Source: an uncultured Bacteroidia bacterium
Lineage (GTDB): Bacteria > Bacteroidota > Bacteroidia > Bacteroidales > Prolixibacteraceae
Length of the DNA stretch: 64,000 bases
Assembly: GCA_903918045.1 (NCBI GenBank)
Contig: CAIXCY010000240.1
Span: 55,403-119,402 of the forward strand
Direction: 5' to 3'
Every line of letters starts with the position of its first letter. Positions within the stretch are counted from its first letter, which is position 1. The translations under genes were made by a program, and so were the position numbers. Under the pieces are notes generated by a model. It did not search any database and was not told the origin of the DNA. It worked only from the letters and a program-made list of their open reading frames with translations. Of the stretch, positions 1-9,490 are shown piece by piece.

Positions 1-496
1 TCCGGATACTGCCTATCCCTCCAATAATTTCAAACTTAAAACCGAATGAACCGATCTCCCGGCAATAAATTTCCAACAGTTCCTCCCTTTTCTCTCCCCC
101 ATTTTCCCTTACCTGATCTGCAATCCAGGGCAAATCGGTACTGCAGACTAGAAAAAGGTCAATTTTCGAGGAGCGGAGGTGGGTGGAGATCCATTCGGGA
201 CATTTCCCAAAAACCACTTCGAACCAAACTTTTGTTATAATAAGCCATGTATCAAAAAATAATATCCCGCCAGGACGAACCTTCAATGCCATTGTTTCCT
301 CCTGCCGGATCTGATGTTTGGCAATCTGAACAACATCGTCATAATTGTAAGGGCGATCCAGGTTTTGAACATACTCCCGTGCATACTCAGGAATCCATTG
401 TGTATTATATTTTTCAGCCAGTGCCTGAGCCAAAACACTCTTTCCGGTTGACTCCGGCCCTGTGATTACCACACGTCTGATAGTTTGATCTAACAT
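1..496 (-). CDS. nadR: NadR-like nicotinamide riboside kinase / AAA ATPase (partial, 3' end beyond window)
   Basis: Reading the minus strand from the ATG at 494-496 gives an open frame to the window edge, so the C-terminus is missing. The N-terminus has a P-loop, GPESTGKS, at about residues 12-19, followed by an EYAREYV segment and a later FFDTW motif. This pattern is known from the kinase domain of NadR (AAA_28 type), which phosphorylates nicotinamide riboside in NAD salvage. The ATG overlaps the stop of the upstream pnuC by 7 bases, consistent with coupled translation, and PnuC imports the substrate. There is no room for an adenylyltransferase domain before the P-loop, so this is a kinase-only form. 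The assignment rests on motif and neighbour. Confidence 0.82.
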   Translation of the reverse strand, partial: MLDQTIRRVVITGPESTGKSVLAQALAEKYNTQWIPEYAREYVQNLDRPYNYDDVVQIAKHQIRQEETMALKVRPGGILFFDTWLIITKVWFEVVFGKCPEWISTHLRSSKIDLFLVCSTDLPWIADQVRENGGEKREELLEIYCREIGSFGFKFEIIGGIGSIR

Positions 497-1110
497 TGCA
501 CCTTAACCGGCTCCTTTTGCCATTCATAATAACCAATCACAGCCATCAAAGTATAAATTAAAAATAGAAAAACTGTAAAATATAGTGCCTGATACATATA
601 CAAACCAATTGAGATCAGATCTGCAACGATCCAAATAATCCAATTCTCAAGCTTCTTTCGGGCCAGCATCCAGGTTGCAATAATACTTAGTGAAGTTGTA
701 AGAGCATCCCCGAATGGGACAGTAGAATCTGTGTATTTTCTTAAAATAGCATACATCAGGGCGGTGAGAAATGTATTTAATATTAAAAGCCTGATCCACA
801 GCACAACCGGGGAGTTACTAACCCTAAGCATATCCCCTTCACCATCATTATTAGCGCCATGTTTCCAGCTCCACCAACCATAACAACTAATGAATACATA
901 ATAAAACTGAAGAGCCATTCCTGCATATAGTCTTGTGCAGAAAAAGACATAACAATAAAGAACAGAAGTGATTATTCCGGCTGGCCAGGTATTTAAACTC
1001 TGACGAACTGAAAACCATATATATATTAACCCGAAAACTGTTCCGGCTAATTCTATTTTATTTGAAAGGGCCCAATCAAGAAAACTCTTCATAGTTAATA
1101 AATTAGGCAC
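490..1110 (-). CDS. pnuC: Nicotinamide riboside transporter PnuC
   Basis: The 206-residue protein is almost entirely hydrophobic, with about seven predicted membrane segments and the Trp-rich GWWSWKHG segment near residue 77 that is typical of PnuC. The family moves nicotinamide riboside (some members thiamine) across the inner membrane by facilitated diffusion driven by phosphorylation inside the cell. The overlapping kinase gene supports the riboside as substrate. A second in-frame ATG seven codons in (1092) is a possible alternative start. The gene lies 25 bases after the ctpA-like gene and is probably in the same transcript. No riboswitch was recognised before it. Confidence 0.88.
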   Translation of the reverse strand: MPNLLTMKSFLDWALSNKIELAGTVFGLIYIWFSVRQSLNTWPAGIITSVLYCYVFFCTRLYAGMALQFYYVFISCYGWWSWKHGANNDGEGDMLRVSNSPVVLWIRLLILNTFLTALMYAILRKYTDSTVPFGDALTTSLSIIATWMLARKKLENWIIWIVADLISIGLYMYQALYFTVFLFLIYTLMAVIGYYEWQKEPVKVQC

Positions 1111-1135
1111 ATCTCCAGTTCAAACAAAAGAAGGA

Positions 1136-2749
1136 TTATTTATTTAAGTAGCGATTGAATGCATGCTGGTCAGCCAGTATTTCAAGGGCTTTTTCAACCT
1201 CCTTGTCCTCTTCTGTCATAATTTGATAGAAGGCGCCGGTTTCAAAGATCTCCCTTGCAACAAATGCTCTGATTTGTCTGGCAATAATGATTCCCGAAAT
1301 TTTCAGACTTTCATTATCTCGTTTTATCTTTTCAGCTTCTCCGGCTTTAATCAAATCTTCCATCATTTGATCAGTAACATGGAAATTTTGCTTAAAATCA
1401 TCGAATGTTTTATATTTTGCCTTGAGCTGGTCACGATTTTTATCAATGAACCCGACAACATAAGGGAATAAGACATTTTTTCGGATCAGATTATTAAAAT
1501 ACCGGTAATACATCGAAGTATCCATCGGAATAAAAATATCGGGCATAATGCCTCCACCTGCATAAACTTTACGCTTGGTAACCAAGGTTTTAACCATCAT
1601 TGAATCAGGGAAGGATATACTGTCTTTGCTATACATCTCTCCACGCTCAAGTCGGGTCAGGTAATCATTCCTGTAATTCTTAATATCGTCCTTATAAGGT
1701 TTTTGAATATTTCTGCCGGATGGGGTATAATAATGGGCAGTTGTCAGTCTGATAATGGATCCATCGTTGAGTGGAAATGGTTGCTGAACGAGCCCTTTCC
1801 CAAACGAACGCCTTCCGATGAGCACACCTCTGTCCCAATCCTGAATAGCGCCTGATACAATTTCAGATGCTGAGGCCGACCCTTCATCGATAAGTATAAT
1901 AAGATTCCCCTGAATAAAATCACCGCGTGTAGCTGAAATATAGTCTCTTCGCGGGCTATGGGTACCTTCTGTATAGACAATCAGCTTCTTCTCCTCCAAA
2001 AATTGGTTAGCCAGATCATAGGCTGCCCCAAGGAATCCTCCGCCATTGCCGCGCAAATCGAGAACGAGATTTTTAACTTTAGCCTTACTATTTAGAGATT
2101 TCATCGCGTCTTTATATTCGGCGATTGTTGTTGCTGCAAATTTATTGAGCTTGATGTAGGCGGTTTCCTTATTGAGAAGAAAAGCGGCATCAACGCTGAA
2201 AATTGGTATTTTATCCCTTATGATTGTAAAATCGAGTGGCCCCTTTTCCCTCTTGCGGATAATTACAAGATTTACCTTTGTCCCTTTGTCTCCCCTCAAT
2301 AGTTTAAAAACATCCTGGTTTTTAAGACCAATACCTACAATATTCTTCTCGTTTACCTTGACAATCCTGTCTCCGGGCCTAAGACCTACGAGCTCGGAGG
2401 GGCCTCCTGGTATTGTTGTCATTACCATTAAAGTGTCCTGAAAAATATTAAAGGAGATCCCAATACCTTCAAAGTTCCCTTCGAGCGGTTGATTCATCTC
2501 AGCAACCTCATCCTTTGAAATATAGACAGAATGAGGATCCAGTGACGAAAGAACCTCTGTAATAGCATGTTCCGTCAACTTATTTATATTTGTCGTATCT
2601 ACATAAAAATTATCAATTAAATTCAGTACACGACCAAACTTAATAGCTTGCGATTGAACATCCTGTGCAGTGGAGGCGATCTGCACGAATACGAAAAGAA
2701 ACAAGAACAGGAAAATTCTTTTTAATCCTAAACTTAAATAATTCATCAC
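1136..2749 (-). CDS. S41-family C-terminal processing peptidase (CtpA/Prc-like)
   Basis: The 537-residue protein starts with a hydrophobic export signal (about residues 10-28, ending ASTAQ). A PDZ domain follows at roughly 90-170 (GIGISF, GLRPGDRI), then the S41 protease core with DLRGNGGG at 231-238, the GSASASE nucleophile motif at 290-296 (probable catalytic Ser293) and SFGKG with the general-base Lys318. These periplasmic or outer-surface proteases trim or degrade exported proteins. Length is normal for Bacteroidota members. Two consecutive ATG codons open the frame, so the start may be one codon later. It is the first gene of an apparent operon with pnuC and the nadR-like gene. Confidence 0.92.
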   Translation of the reverse strand: MMNYLSLGLKRIFLFLFLFVFVQIASTAQDVQSQAIKFGRVLNLIDNFYVDTTNINKLTEHAITEVLSSLDPHSVYISKDEVAEMNQPLEGNFEGIGISFNIFQDTLMVMTTIPGGPSELVGLRPGDRIVKVNEKNIVGIGLKNQDVFKLLRGDKGTKVNLVIIRKREKGPLDFTIIRDKIPIFSVDAAFLLNKETAYIKLNKFAATTIAEYKDAMKSLNSKAKVKNLVLDLRGNGGGFLGAAYDLANQFLEEKKLIVYTEGTHSPRRDYISATRGDFIQGNLIILIDEGSASASEIVSGAIQDWDRGVLIGRRSFGKGLVQQPFPLNDGSIIRLTTAHYYTPSGRNIQKPYKDDIKNYRNDYLTRLERGEMYSKDSISFPDSMMVKTLVTKRKVYAGGGIMPDIFIPMDTSMYYRYFNNLIRKNVLFPYVVGFIDKNRDQLKAKYKTFDDFKQNFHVTDQMMEDLIKAGEAEKIKRDNESLKISGIIIARQIRAFVAREIFETGAFYQIMTEEDKEVEKALEILADQHAFNRYLNK

Positions 2750-2927
2750 TTTTTTTTAAGGTACATTTGAGCTTTTACCTTTTCACTATGCTCATAAATG
2801 AAAGCTGTGTAAATGGTTTAAAAGCTAATATTATTGGAAATCTGAAAATATAAAGGTCAAAAATAAAAAAAAAGATGAACAGTTTAGCTGCTCACCTTTT
2901 ATAATGCAATTTGAGGTAATGATTTTT

Positions 2928-4019
2928 CTAGGCCAACACCAGGCTAAGTTTGCTCTTATATTCATTAAATTCCTCGAGCAATGTCGCAAACAATTCCTTA
3001 ACTGTAATAATTTTATCAGTACGCCATACATTGCTCCCGGCAAAAGCATAGCCATGTTTGAAGTTCCCTTTAAGTGCCGCAGAAAGCGAAGCAATTATAC
3101 AATAGGGTGCAGTACTAATATCGCAGGTTTTGATACAATTTACAGGACAAAATTTTGGTTGTTTGGTGCCGGCCTCAACCTCATCCAAAAAAGAACTTGA
3201 AATAGCTCTTCCAGGCATTCCAACCGGACTTTTAATAATTCGAACATCGTGCTTGCCCGCTGAGATATAAGCCTGTTTAAATTTATCGGAGGCGTCACAT
3301 TCAACTGTTGTAACAAATCGGGTGCCCATCTGAACGCCAGCAGCCCCCATTTCAAGAAATTTATCAATATCTTCACCAGTATATATTCCGCCTGCGGCAA
3401 TAACCGGTATAATACAACCATGCTTTTGGCCGATTTCATTGGCTACAGCTAAAACTTCCGGAATGAGTTTTTCAAGCCGGTAGTCTTCGTCTTCCAGCTG
3501 TTCTACCTTAAATCCCAGATGCCCCCCGGCTTTAGGCCCTTCAACAACAATTGCATCAGGAAGATAATCGTAGTTTGCTTTCCACTTGTTACAGATTAAT
3601 GCCGCACCACGCGCAGAGGAGACGATCGGCACCAGCCTTGTTTTGGAACCTTCTGTAAGATATTTAGGCAAATCAAGTGGTAGGCCTGCCCCTGAAAAGA
3701 TGATATCTACACCTTCTTTTATGGAAGTCTTAACCAAATCGACATAATTGGAGAGGGCAACCATAATATTAACTCCAATAATACCTTTACTGTTAGCTCT
3801 GGTTTTCCTGATCTCTTCAGTCAAACCATAGATGCAATTCTCAAGGTAATCGGCTGAATGCTGCTTATAGAGGAAGCCAATCCCGGCAGGGGAGATAACA
3901 CCTACACCGCCTTCATTAGCAACTGCCGAGGCGAGCCCGGATAAAGATATTCCTACTCCCATTCCCCCTTGAATAATAGGGAGGGTAATATTCAAACCTC
4001 CAATATTCAGATTTTTCAT
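2928..4019 (-). CDS. FMN-dependent nitronate monooxygenase / FabK-like oxidoreductase
   Basis: This is a 363-residue TIM-barrel flavoprotein of the nitronate monooxygenase (2-nitropropane dioxygenase) / FabK family. It shows the N-terminal PIIQGGMGVG motif, GGHLG at 165-169 with the usual active-site His167, and the phosphate-binding AAGGIYTGEDI and GAAGVQMGTRF segments. Near residue 290 is a cysteine cluster (CPVNCIKTC, then C about eight residues later) seen in a subset of the family and possibly a metal site. The substrate cannot be told: either nitronates or enoyl-ACP reduction fits. It stands alone, with 178 bases of non-coding sequence downstream and 224 upstream. Confidence 0.83.
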   Translation of the reverse strand: MKNLNIGGLNITLPIIQGGMGVGISLSGLASAVANEGGVGVISPAGIGFLYKQHSADYLENCIYGLTEEIRKTRANSKGIIGVNIMVALSNYVDLVKTSIKEGVDIIFSGAGLPLDLPKYLTEGSKTRLVPIVSSARGAALICNKWKANYDYLPDAIVVEGPKAGGHLGFKVEQLEDEDYRLEKLIPEVLAVANEIGQKHGCIIPVIAAGGIYTGEDIDKFLEMGAAGVQMGTRFVTTVECDASDKFKQAYISAGKHDVRIIKSPVGMPGRAISSSFLDEVEAGTKQPKFCPVNCIKTCDISTAPYCIIASLSAALKGNFKHGYAFAGSNVWRTDKIITVKELFATLLEEFNEYKSKLSLVLA

Positions 4020-4243
4020 TTTATTGCCCCGATTTTAAATTTATAATCAAAAATTGAAAAACAGGGTTCTCCCCCCATTCTAATTTTAAAAACAGCACAA
4101 TGATAATCACTAATGGTATTCAAAATTAAAAAATGGTTTATTCTGCATAAAAAGGGCACAAATACTCGATTTTGGGACGAAATGCATTTGCACCAGGGAC
4201 GAACTGCGAAGTTGAAACGAAAATATCTCAGTCGTGTTGCAGA

Positions 4244-5107
4244 TTAAGACATTCTCTTTTCCATCAAACTTCGAAATGTCGAGATGTTATTCCGGGAGAT
4301 GGGTATACTAAATCCAAGTTTATTTATCTCGAGAAAATAACCTTTGGAATTCCCGGTTAAGGCTTCGATTTTTTCAAGATTAACGATCCAGCAACGATGA
4401 CATTTAATAAATCCAGGTTTCTCACTCATGTATTGTTCCACTACTGCGAAAGATTGCCGAAACAGCTTCTTCCTGCAAACATCTTTTTCAACAATGAAAA
4501 TCTCAACATAATTGCCGGAAGAGTGAAACACAAGAATATTATCAAGAAGAGCAGAAAACACATCCTTCCCATTCTCTGCAGTAATGTGCAGATCAGGTTT
4601 TTTTGTCAATTCAGGTTTTTCATCCCCAAACCAGTGTCGGCGGCTATTGTCAAGAACACTTACCATTTTATCCTTAAGGGAGTGATTATAGTTAATCAGG
4701 TTTAGAAGGACAAGCGGAAGAAGTGCCAGTGCACCAGTTCGGAAAACGGGCAAATCGGTAAACTGAATTTCATTCACAAACCAGGCCATCAAAGTGAGAA
4801 TGGTAAACAAATTACTGAAAAGCCAGACATTCCAGATCATCTCTTTCCCGATAGTCCAATGAGTCGAGTCAAATGCTTTAGGCATAATACCTGGTAGAAA
4901 TAATGTATTTGCAAAAAGGCTTCCCACACACATGATCCCTGCACCAAGAACAAAGTAACCGTCGTGTTCTGATTTTAGGAAATTAATACCAAAGGGCTGA
5001 AAATAGAGAACCAGCAACACAAAACCCATCCCGACAAGGCCAATAGTTCTGGCATTGTGTTTAAAATTATTATTAAACGGATAGGGTTGATTCAGATTTT
5101 CAAACAT
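4244..5107 (-). CDS. LytTR-type DNA-binding protein with N-terminal membrane domain
   Basis: The 287-residue protein has four hydrophobic segments in the first 135 residues and a LytTR DNA-binding domain over about residues 185-285 (FHSSGNYVEIF, the RQSFAVVEQY segment, FIKCHRCWIVNLEKIE). LytTR regulators bind direct repeats and usually act as response regulators. Here the receiver domain is replaced by a membrane module, an arrangement common in Bacteroidota. There is no adjacent histidine kinase. The signal sensed and the targets are unknown. Confidence 0.82.
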   Translation of the reverse strand: MFENLNQPYPFNNNFKHNARTIGLVGMGFVLLVLYFQPFGINFLKSEHDGYFVLGAGIMCVGSLFANTLFLPGIMPKAFDSTHWTIGKEMIWNVWLFSNLFTILTLMAWFVNEIQFTDLPVFRTGALALLPLVLLNLINYNHSLKDKMVSVLDNSRRHWFGDEKPELTKKPDLHITAENGKDVFSALLDNILVFHSSGNYVEIFIVEKDVCRKKLFRQSFAVVEQYMSEKPGFIKCHRCWIVNLEKIEALTGNSKGYFLEINKLGFSIPISRNNISTFRSLMEKRMS

Positions 5108-5259
5108 AGACCAGATTTATCGTTGCTAAGATAACAAAAATCAAACTTGTGAAACAAATAGTTTAGTTCCTAAAACAATTGGATTATTCGCCCAATAAAG
5201 TGATCCAGGAACCCGATTATAAAAAACACAAAAGCCTCAGAATCTCTTCCGAAGCTTTG

Positions 5260-5333
5260 CGGTCTGGACGGGACTCGAACCCGCGACCCCATGCGTGACA
5301 GGCATGTATTCTAACCAACTGAACTACCAAACC
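5260..5333 (-). tRNA. tRNA-Asp (GTC), copy without encoded CCA
   Basis: The reverse complement folds as a 74-nt tRNA. The acceptor stem GGTTTGG pairs with CCAGACC (one G-U), the anticodon loop is CTGTCAC with anticodon GTC, and the T loop GGTTCGAGTCC is standard. The discriminator G is followed by CAAAG, so the CCA end must be added enzymatically. Confidence 0.93.
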
Positions 5334-5361
5334 AAATAAAAATACTTAAATCGAAAATTGG

Positions 5362-5435
5362 CGGTCTGGACGGGACTCGAACCCGCGACCCCATGCGTGA
5401 CAGGCATGTATTCTAACCAACTGAACTACCAAACC
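5362..5435 (-). tRNA. tRNA-Asp (GTC), copy with encoded CCA
   Basis: This is identical over its 74 nt to the copy 28 bases further along, with the same stem pairing and GTC anticodon. Here the discriminator G is followed by a genomic CCA (5359-5361). It is first in the direction of transcription, and the two are probably co-transcribed. Confidence 0.93.
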
Positions 5436-5564
5436 AATATTCAAAACAACGGTGCAAATATACTCCATTTTTCGTTACTACAAATGTATCTCAAATAAAT
5501 AGATAAATAATTGATCAAAATTTCACGCACTACATTAATTATCACCTATTTAAAATTTGTATTC

Positions 5565-6107
5565 TCAAATTACCCTGGAAAAAAAGGAGAAATGAACACT
5601 TCCGTATTTCCTCAGTTCCCGGAATAAAGGATGTGATGAAAAATCGTTGGTCTTCCCATGCTCCAGAATCAATAGCCCCTGATTATGAAGAAGATTGCTG
5701 TTAAGAATCCGGTCAGGAATTTCAGCAAGCTGTGCCAGTTCATAGGGAGGATCTGCAAAAATAAGATCATACATACCCGGTGAGCGATCAATGAATTTAA
5801 AAGCATCCAGATTGAGCGACTTCATTTCCCGCTTAATATCGAGTTTTTCAATCACTGAGCAGATAAACTGATAGTGGAACCGGTCAAGCTCAACACAGGT
5901 AACATCAGGACAACCACGTGAGACAAATTCAAACGAGATACTGCCAGTTCCGCTAAAAAGATCAAGAACCTTCTTGTTCCCAAACTCATACCTGTTCTCA
6001 AGGATATTAAAAAGGTTCTCCCGTGCAAAGTCAGTGGTAGGTCTGGCTTTAAAATTTTTTGCAGGTCTGAAAATCCGGCTCTTAAAAGCCCCTCCGATTA
6101 TTCGCAT
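5565..6107 (-). CDS. rsmD: 16S rRNA (guanine-N2)-methyltransferase, RsmD family
   Basis: The 180-residue Rossmann-fold methyltransferase begins MRIIGG, has the family's RPTTDFARENLFNIL segment at about 22-36, the SAM-binding LDLFSGTGSI loop near 49-58, and the target-base FADPPYE motif near 119-125. RsmD methylates G966 of 16S rRNA. The start overlaps the end of the DUF3822 gene by 10 bases, indicating one transcript. That neighbourhood is conserved in Bacteroidota. Confidence 0.9.
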   Translation of the reverse strand: MRIIGGAFKSRIFRPAKNFKARPTTDFARENLFNILENRYEFGNKKVLDLFSGTGSISFEFVSRGCPDVTCVELDRFHYQFICSVIEKLDIKREMKSLNLDAFKFIDRSPGMYDLIFADPPYELAQLAEIPDRILNSNLLHNQGLLILEHGKTNDFSSHPLFRELRKYGSVHFSFFSRVI

Positions 6108-6949
6108 TTATAAACGCTTAAGAGTGATGTGTAATAATGCTCCGGGAGCTGACTAAATGTATAGCTGTATTGAAAGGTGGAGTCAAGCCTGGCAAAGGAG
6201 GTAAGCTTCACATATTTTTTGAATAAATGGTATACCGGCGATACCTGTGGAATCTGCCCATGAAGAATTAACTCTGTTTGCTCCTGCGAAAGCTTAAGTT
6301 GATTAAAATTAAAAAGCACATGATAGAGAATATCCCGTTCAGTTTTAAAATGGAATACATTGCTATATATTAATTTTGAACCATTTACCACAACCATTTC
6401 AAAGCTGTCACGGAAAAAATTCAGATGAACCTGAACCCTTTGAGCAAAAGCAAAATTCCGTTTAAGGACACCCTCCACCAGGGGGAAAAGGGTATGCTTG
6501 ATTTCACATTTTGGAAACTTCACCGACAAAAATTCATTCAGGTTTTGAGGAATATCAAAGATGCAGACACACCCTGCCTTTGGAAAAACATTTTTTAAAA
6601 CACTAAATCCGCGCTCCTGAACGTTATTAAACCACAAATATTTGTCCAGCGACCCCCGCTGGTAAAATGCCTGAGGTACAAGGGTGAACTTCCGGGTTGA
6701 ATAAAGTATTTCTACGCTTTTAAAACCGGATGAAAGTACTTCTTCAGAATCGATCACCTCACTCACATGTTTTAACAACAAGCGCGGCCGTTTTAAAAAG
6801 AAATGGTGCCCATTCAATACGACATATTTTCCTTTGGAAATATCCAGTATTGTGAAATAGAGTCCATCCAGACTAATCTGAATGGACAAATGGTATGTAT
6901 TTGTTTGTGTGTTATCGAAAGTTTTGTCAATAAAACAGATATCACGCAT
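6098..6949 (-). CDS. DUF3822 family protein
   Basis: The 283-residue soluble protein matches what I know of DUF3822, a Bacteroidota family of unknown function found just before rsmD. It has no signal peptide or membrane segment. The fold may resemble an actin/ASKHA-like ATPase half, but no catalytic motif is visible to me and I would not assign an activity. The 10-base overlap with rsmD suggests coupled translation and a possible role in ribosome maturation (inference only). Confidence 0.75.
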   Translation of the reverse strand: MRDICFIDKTFDNTQTNTYHLSIQISLDGLYFTILDISKGKYVVLNGHHFFLKRPRLLLKHVSEVIDSEEVLSSGFKSVEILYSTRKFTLVPQAFYQRGSLDKYLWFNNVQERGFSVLKNVFPKAGCVCIFDIPQNLNEFLSVKFPKCEIKHTLFPLVEGVLKRNFAFAQRVQVHLNFFRDSFEMVVVNGSKLIYSNVFHFKTERDILYHVLFNFNQLKLSQEQTELILHGQIPQVSPVYHLFKKYVKLTSFARLDSTFQYSYTFSQLPEHYYTSLLSVYKCE

Positions 6950-7036
6950 TTTTATTTGGAATGAATTTGTTCGTGTGGCTACAAATTTAAAAAAAATGAC
7001 AAACCTTTGCTAACGAATCAGGTGAAAAGCGCAGCT

Positions 7037-8464
7037 ATGTTAAAAAGTTACATTTCAAAACAGATTATTGAAGAGATTAAATTTGCCCCAACCGACTGCC
7101 AGACAGAAATGGCCGATAAGGTAGCGGAGTTTATCACCCTGGACCACAATCATCTGGTATTTCTGCTCAAAGGGTATGCAGGTACAGGAAAAACTACGGC
7201 CTTAAGCGCGTTGGTGAGGGTTTTGGATCATTTAAAGATGAAGGCTGTCCTGCTTGCCCCTACCGGTCGGGCTTCAAAGGTGCTTTCCCGATATTCAGGA
7301 AAACAGGCAACCACAATACACAAAAAGATCTACCGCCAGCAATCTGCAAATGGATACGGCAAATTTTCACTCGACAGAAACCTCCATAAGAATACAATCT
7401 TCATTATTGATGAGGCCTCCATGATTTCTAATCACCCTCAAGATAACATAATTTTCGGTTCAGGGTATTTACTCTCGGATGTGATTGAATATGTAATGTC
7501 GGGAGAGAATTGCCGGCTTATTTTAACAGGAGATACTGCTCAGCTCCCCCCGGTAGGATTCAGTGTAAGTCCTGCCCTCGAAGAAGAGGAACTAAAATAT
7601 TTCGACCTCGAGGTGATCAAATGTGAGCTCACCGAAGTTGTAAGGCAAGCCTCCAAATCTGGCATTCTGGAAAATGCGACTATGATTCGAAATCTGCTCA
7701 CCAATGAACATTTTGAGGGCTACTGGAAAATAAAAACAGAGGGATACAAAGATATTTTACGTATCGGAGGTGCCGACCTGATTGAGGATATATCAAGCTG
7801 TTACCACAAATTTGGGATTGATGAGACCATTGTAGTAACCCGTTCCAATAAACGGGCCAATAAATTCAACGAAGGGATCAGGCGGGCTGTATTATACCGC
7901 GAGGAACAGATTTCGACAGGAGACCTTGTGATGAGTGTAAAGAATAATTATTACTGGGCCAAACAATCGGAAGAACTCGGCTTTATAGCCAATGGGGATA
8001 TCGCAGAAGTGGTTAAGATCAGGAAGTTTGAGGAGAAATATGGTTTTCATTTTGTGAATGTTACGTTGAAGTTTATTGATTTTAAGGATGTCGAGATCGA
8101 CTGTAAAATCATTCTGGACACATTAACCATCGAGGCTCCATCACTTACCCAAACAGACCAGAAAAGGCTGTTTGACGAAATCGCCCAGGATTATCCCGAA
8201 ATCCGCAACAAGCGGACTTTATGGGAGAAGATGCGCGAAAATGAGTATTTCAACGCCTTACAGGTAAAGTTCTCCTATGCCCTGACCTGTCATAAATCGC
8301 AGGGCGGTCAATGGAAGGCGGTCTTTCTGGATCATGGATATCTCACAGAGGATATGATCGACAGGGAGTATTTGCGATGGATCTATACTGCATTTACCCG
8401 ACCTACCGAACAACTTTATCTTGTAAACTTCAACAAGGAGTTTTTTGAGAAGGAGAGAGAATAG
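7037..8464 (+). CDS. RecD-like DNA helicase / UvrD-C-domain ATPase
   Basis: Starting from the ATG at 7037, the protein is 475 residues long. It has Walker A GYAGTGKTT at 46-54, Walker B IIDEASM at 123-129, the LTGDTAQLPPVG motif III, and the C-terminal helicase motif LTCHKSQGGQW. This is the superfamily 1B pattern of RecD2-like or Dda-like helicases, without the N-terminal RecD extension. The open frame extends ten codons upstream to a TTG at 7007, but the ATG places MLKSYISKQI at the N-terminus where family members begin. It is divergent from the DUF3822/rsmD operon. The role is probably in DNA repair or replication restart. Confidence 0.83.
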   Translation: MLKSYISKQIIEEIKFAPTDCQTEMADKVAEFITLDHNHLVFLLKGYAGTGKTTALSALVRVLDHLKMKAVLLAPTGRASKVLSRYSGKQATTIHKKIYRQQSANGYGKFSLDRNLHKNTIFIIDEASMISNHPQDNIIFGSGYLLSDVIEYVMSGENCRLILTGDTAQLPPVGFSVSPALEEEELKYFDLEVIKCELTEVVRQASKSGILENATMIRNLLTNEHFEGYWKIKTEGYKDILRIGGADLIEDISSCYHKFGIDETIVVTRSNKRANKFNEGIRRAVLYREEQISTGDLVMSVKNNYYWAKQSEELGFIANGDIAEVVKIRKFEEKYGFHFVNVTLKFIDFKDVEIDCKIILDTLTIEAPSLTQTDQKRLFDEIAQDYPEIRNKRTLWEKMRENEYFNALQVKFSYALTCHKSQGGQWKAVFLDHGYLTEDMIDREYLRWIYTAFTRPTEQLYLVNFNKEFFEKERE

Positions 8465-8490
8465 AAATAAGTGGAAATCGATATGCTGAT

Positions 8491-9405
8491 TCAAAGATCG
8501 AATCTAGACCCGTCATTGGCCGCGAACGTATTCGGAAAAATAGCCCGTGCTTCATCGACAAGAGGTTTTTCATTTTTATACCGGCTCGAAAAATGACCGA
8601 TGATTAATTTCTTAACCCCTGCCTCCCCGCCAAGTTCAGCGGCCTGTCTGGCTGTTGTGTGGTAAGTTTTCAGAGCAAGATCCTTTAAATCGTCACAGAA
8701 AGTCGACTCATGATAGAGCAGATCCACCCCTTTAATTACAGGCAGAATCTGTTTTCGTGGCAGGGTATCGGTGCAAAAGGCATACGATCGGGAGGGATCC
8801 CGGGGGAAGGTGAGCTCGTTGTTCGGAATTGTGGTCCCGTCACTTTTAAGGTAATCAGCGCCATGCTTTAAGGAAACCCTATCCCGGATAGGAATTTTCA
8901 GATATTCAACCAGTTCACCTCTAAGACGTAATTCGTGCTGCTTTTCCCTGAAGATAAACCCGCAACAAGGAATGCGGTGTTTTAGTGGAATCGATTCGAT
9001 CGTAAGATTTGTATCTTCATAAATTAGCGCCTGACTGCGAAAATTTAAGGGGTGATAAATAACCTTAAAATCCTCCATCTCCTCCATAAATTTCAACAAT
9101 GGATCCATCATCATCTTCAACTCGGAATGGGAATAGATGTGAAGTTCTCCCTTCTTTCCTCCGAGTGCCATTGAGGAGATCAGCCCCGGAAGACCAAAAA
9201 TATGATCGCCATGCAAATGTGAGATAAAAATATGATTGATTTTACCCGCTTTGAATCCATATTTTCTCAATTGTATTTGAGTGCCTTCGCCACAATCGAT
9301 TAAAAATAATTTCTCATTCAGATTTACAATCTGGGATGTTGGAAATCTGCTCAAGGTGGGAAGTGCAGAACTGCTTCCTAAGATAGTAACAGAGAAGGGG
9401 AGCAT
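8491..9405 (-). CDS. rnz: Ribonuclease Z
   Basis: The 304-residue metallo-beta-lactamase-fold nuclease has the zinc motif HLHGDH at 63-68, an N-terminal LGSSSALPT strand, DCGEGTQIQLR before the metal motif, and the later TDT and GHFSSRY segments characteristic of RNase Z. The enzyme cleaves the 3' trailer of tRNA precursors. This matters here because one nearby tRNA-Asp lacks an encoded CCA. A stem-loop separates it from the STAS gene upstream. Confidence 0.92.
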   Translation of the reverse strand: MLPFSVTILGSSSALPTLSRFPTSQIVNLNEKLFLIDCGEGTQIQLRKYGFKAGKINHIFISHLHGDHIFGLPGLISSMALGGKKGELHIYSHSELKMMMDPLLKFMEEMEDFKVIYHPLNFRSQALIYEDTNLTIESIPLKHRIPCCGFIFREKQHELRLRGELVEYLKIPIRDRVSLKHGADYLKSDGTTIPNNELTFPRDPSRSYAFCTDTLPRKQILPVIKGVDLLYHESTFCDDLKDLALKTYHTTARQAAELGGEAGVKKLIIGHFSSRYKNEKPLVDEARAIFPNTFAANDGSRFDL

Positions 9406-9452
9406 ATCAAATTTTTTTCAAACCTACATGAAAAGAGGTGAATTTACAATAG

Positions 9453-9489
9453 AAAAAGAAACCCGGCTTTCAGGGCCGGGTCTCTTTTT
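9453..9489. terminator. Rho-independent terminator after the STAS gene
   Basis: Inverted repeat ACCCGGC (9461-9467) / GCCGGGT (9475-9481) with an A-rich left flank and a T-rich right flank, so a U-run follows the stem in either direction. It ends the minus-strand STAS gene before rnz. Confidence 0.8.
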
Positions 9490-9490
9490 A

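Noticed and set aside
46..465. Plus-strand frames in the first 500 bases
   Set aside because: The opposite strand holds a good NadR-like P-loop protein in frame with an ATG overlapping pnuC.
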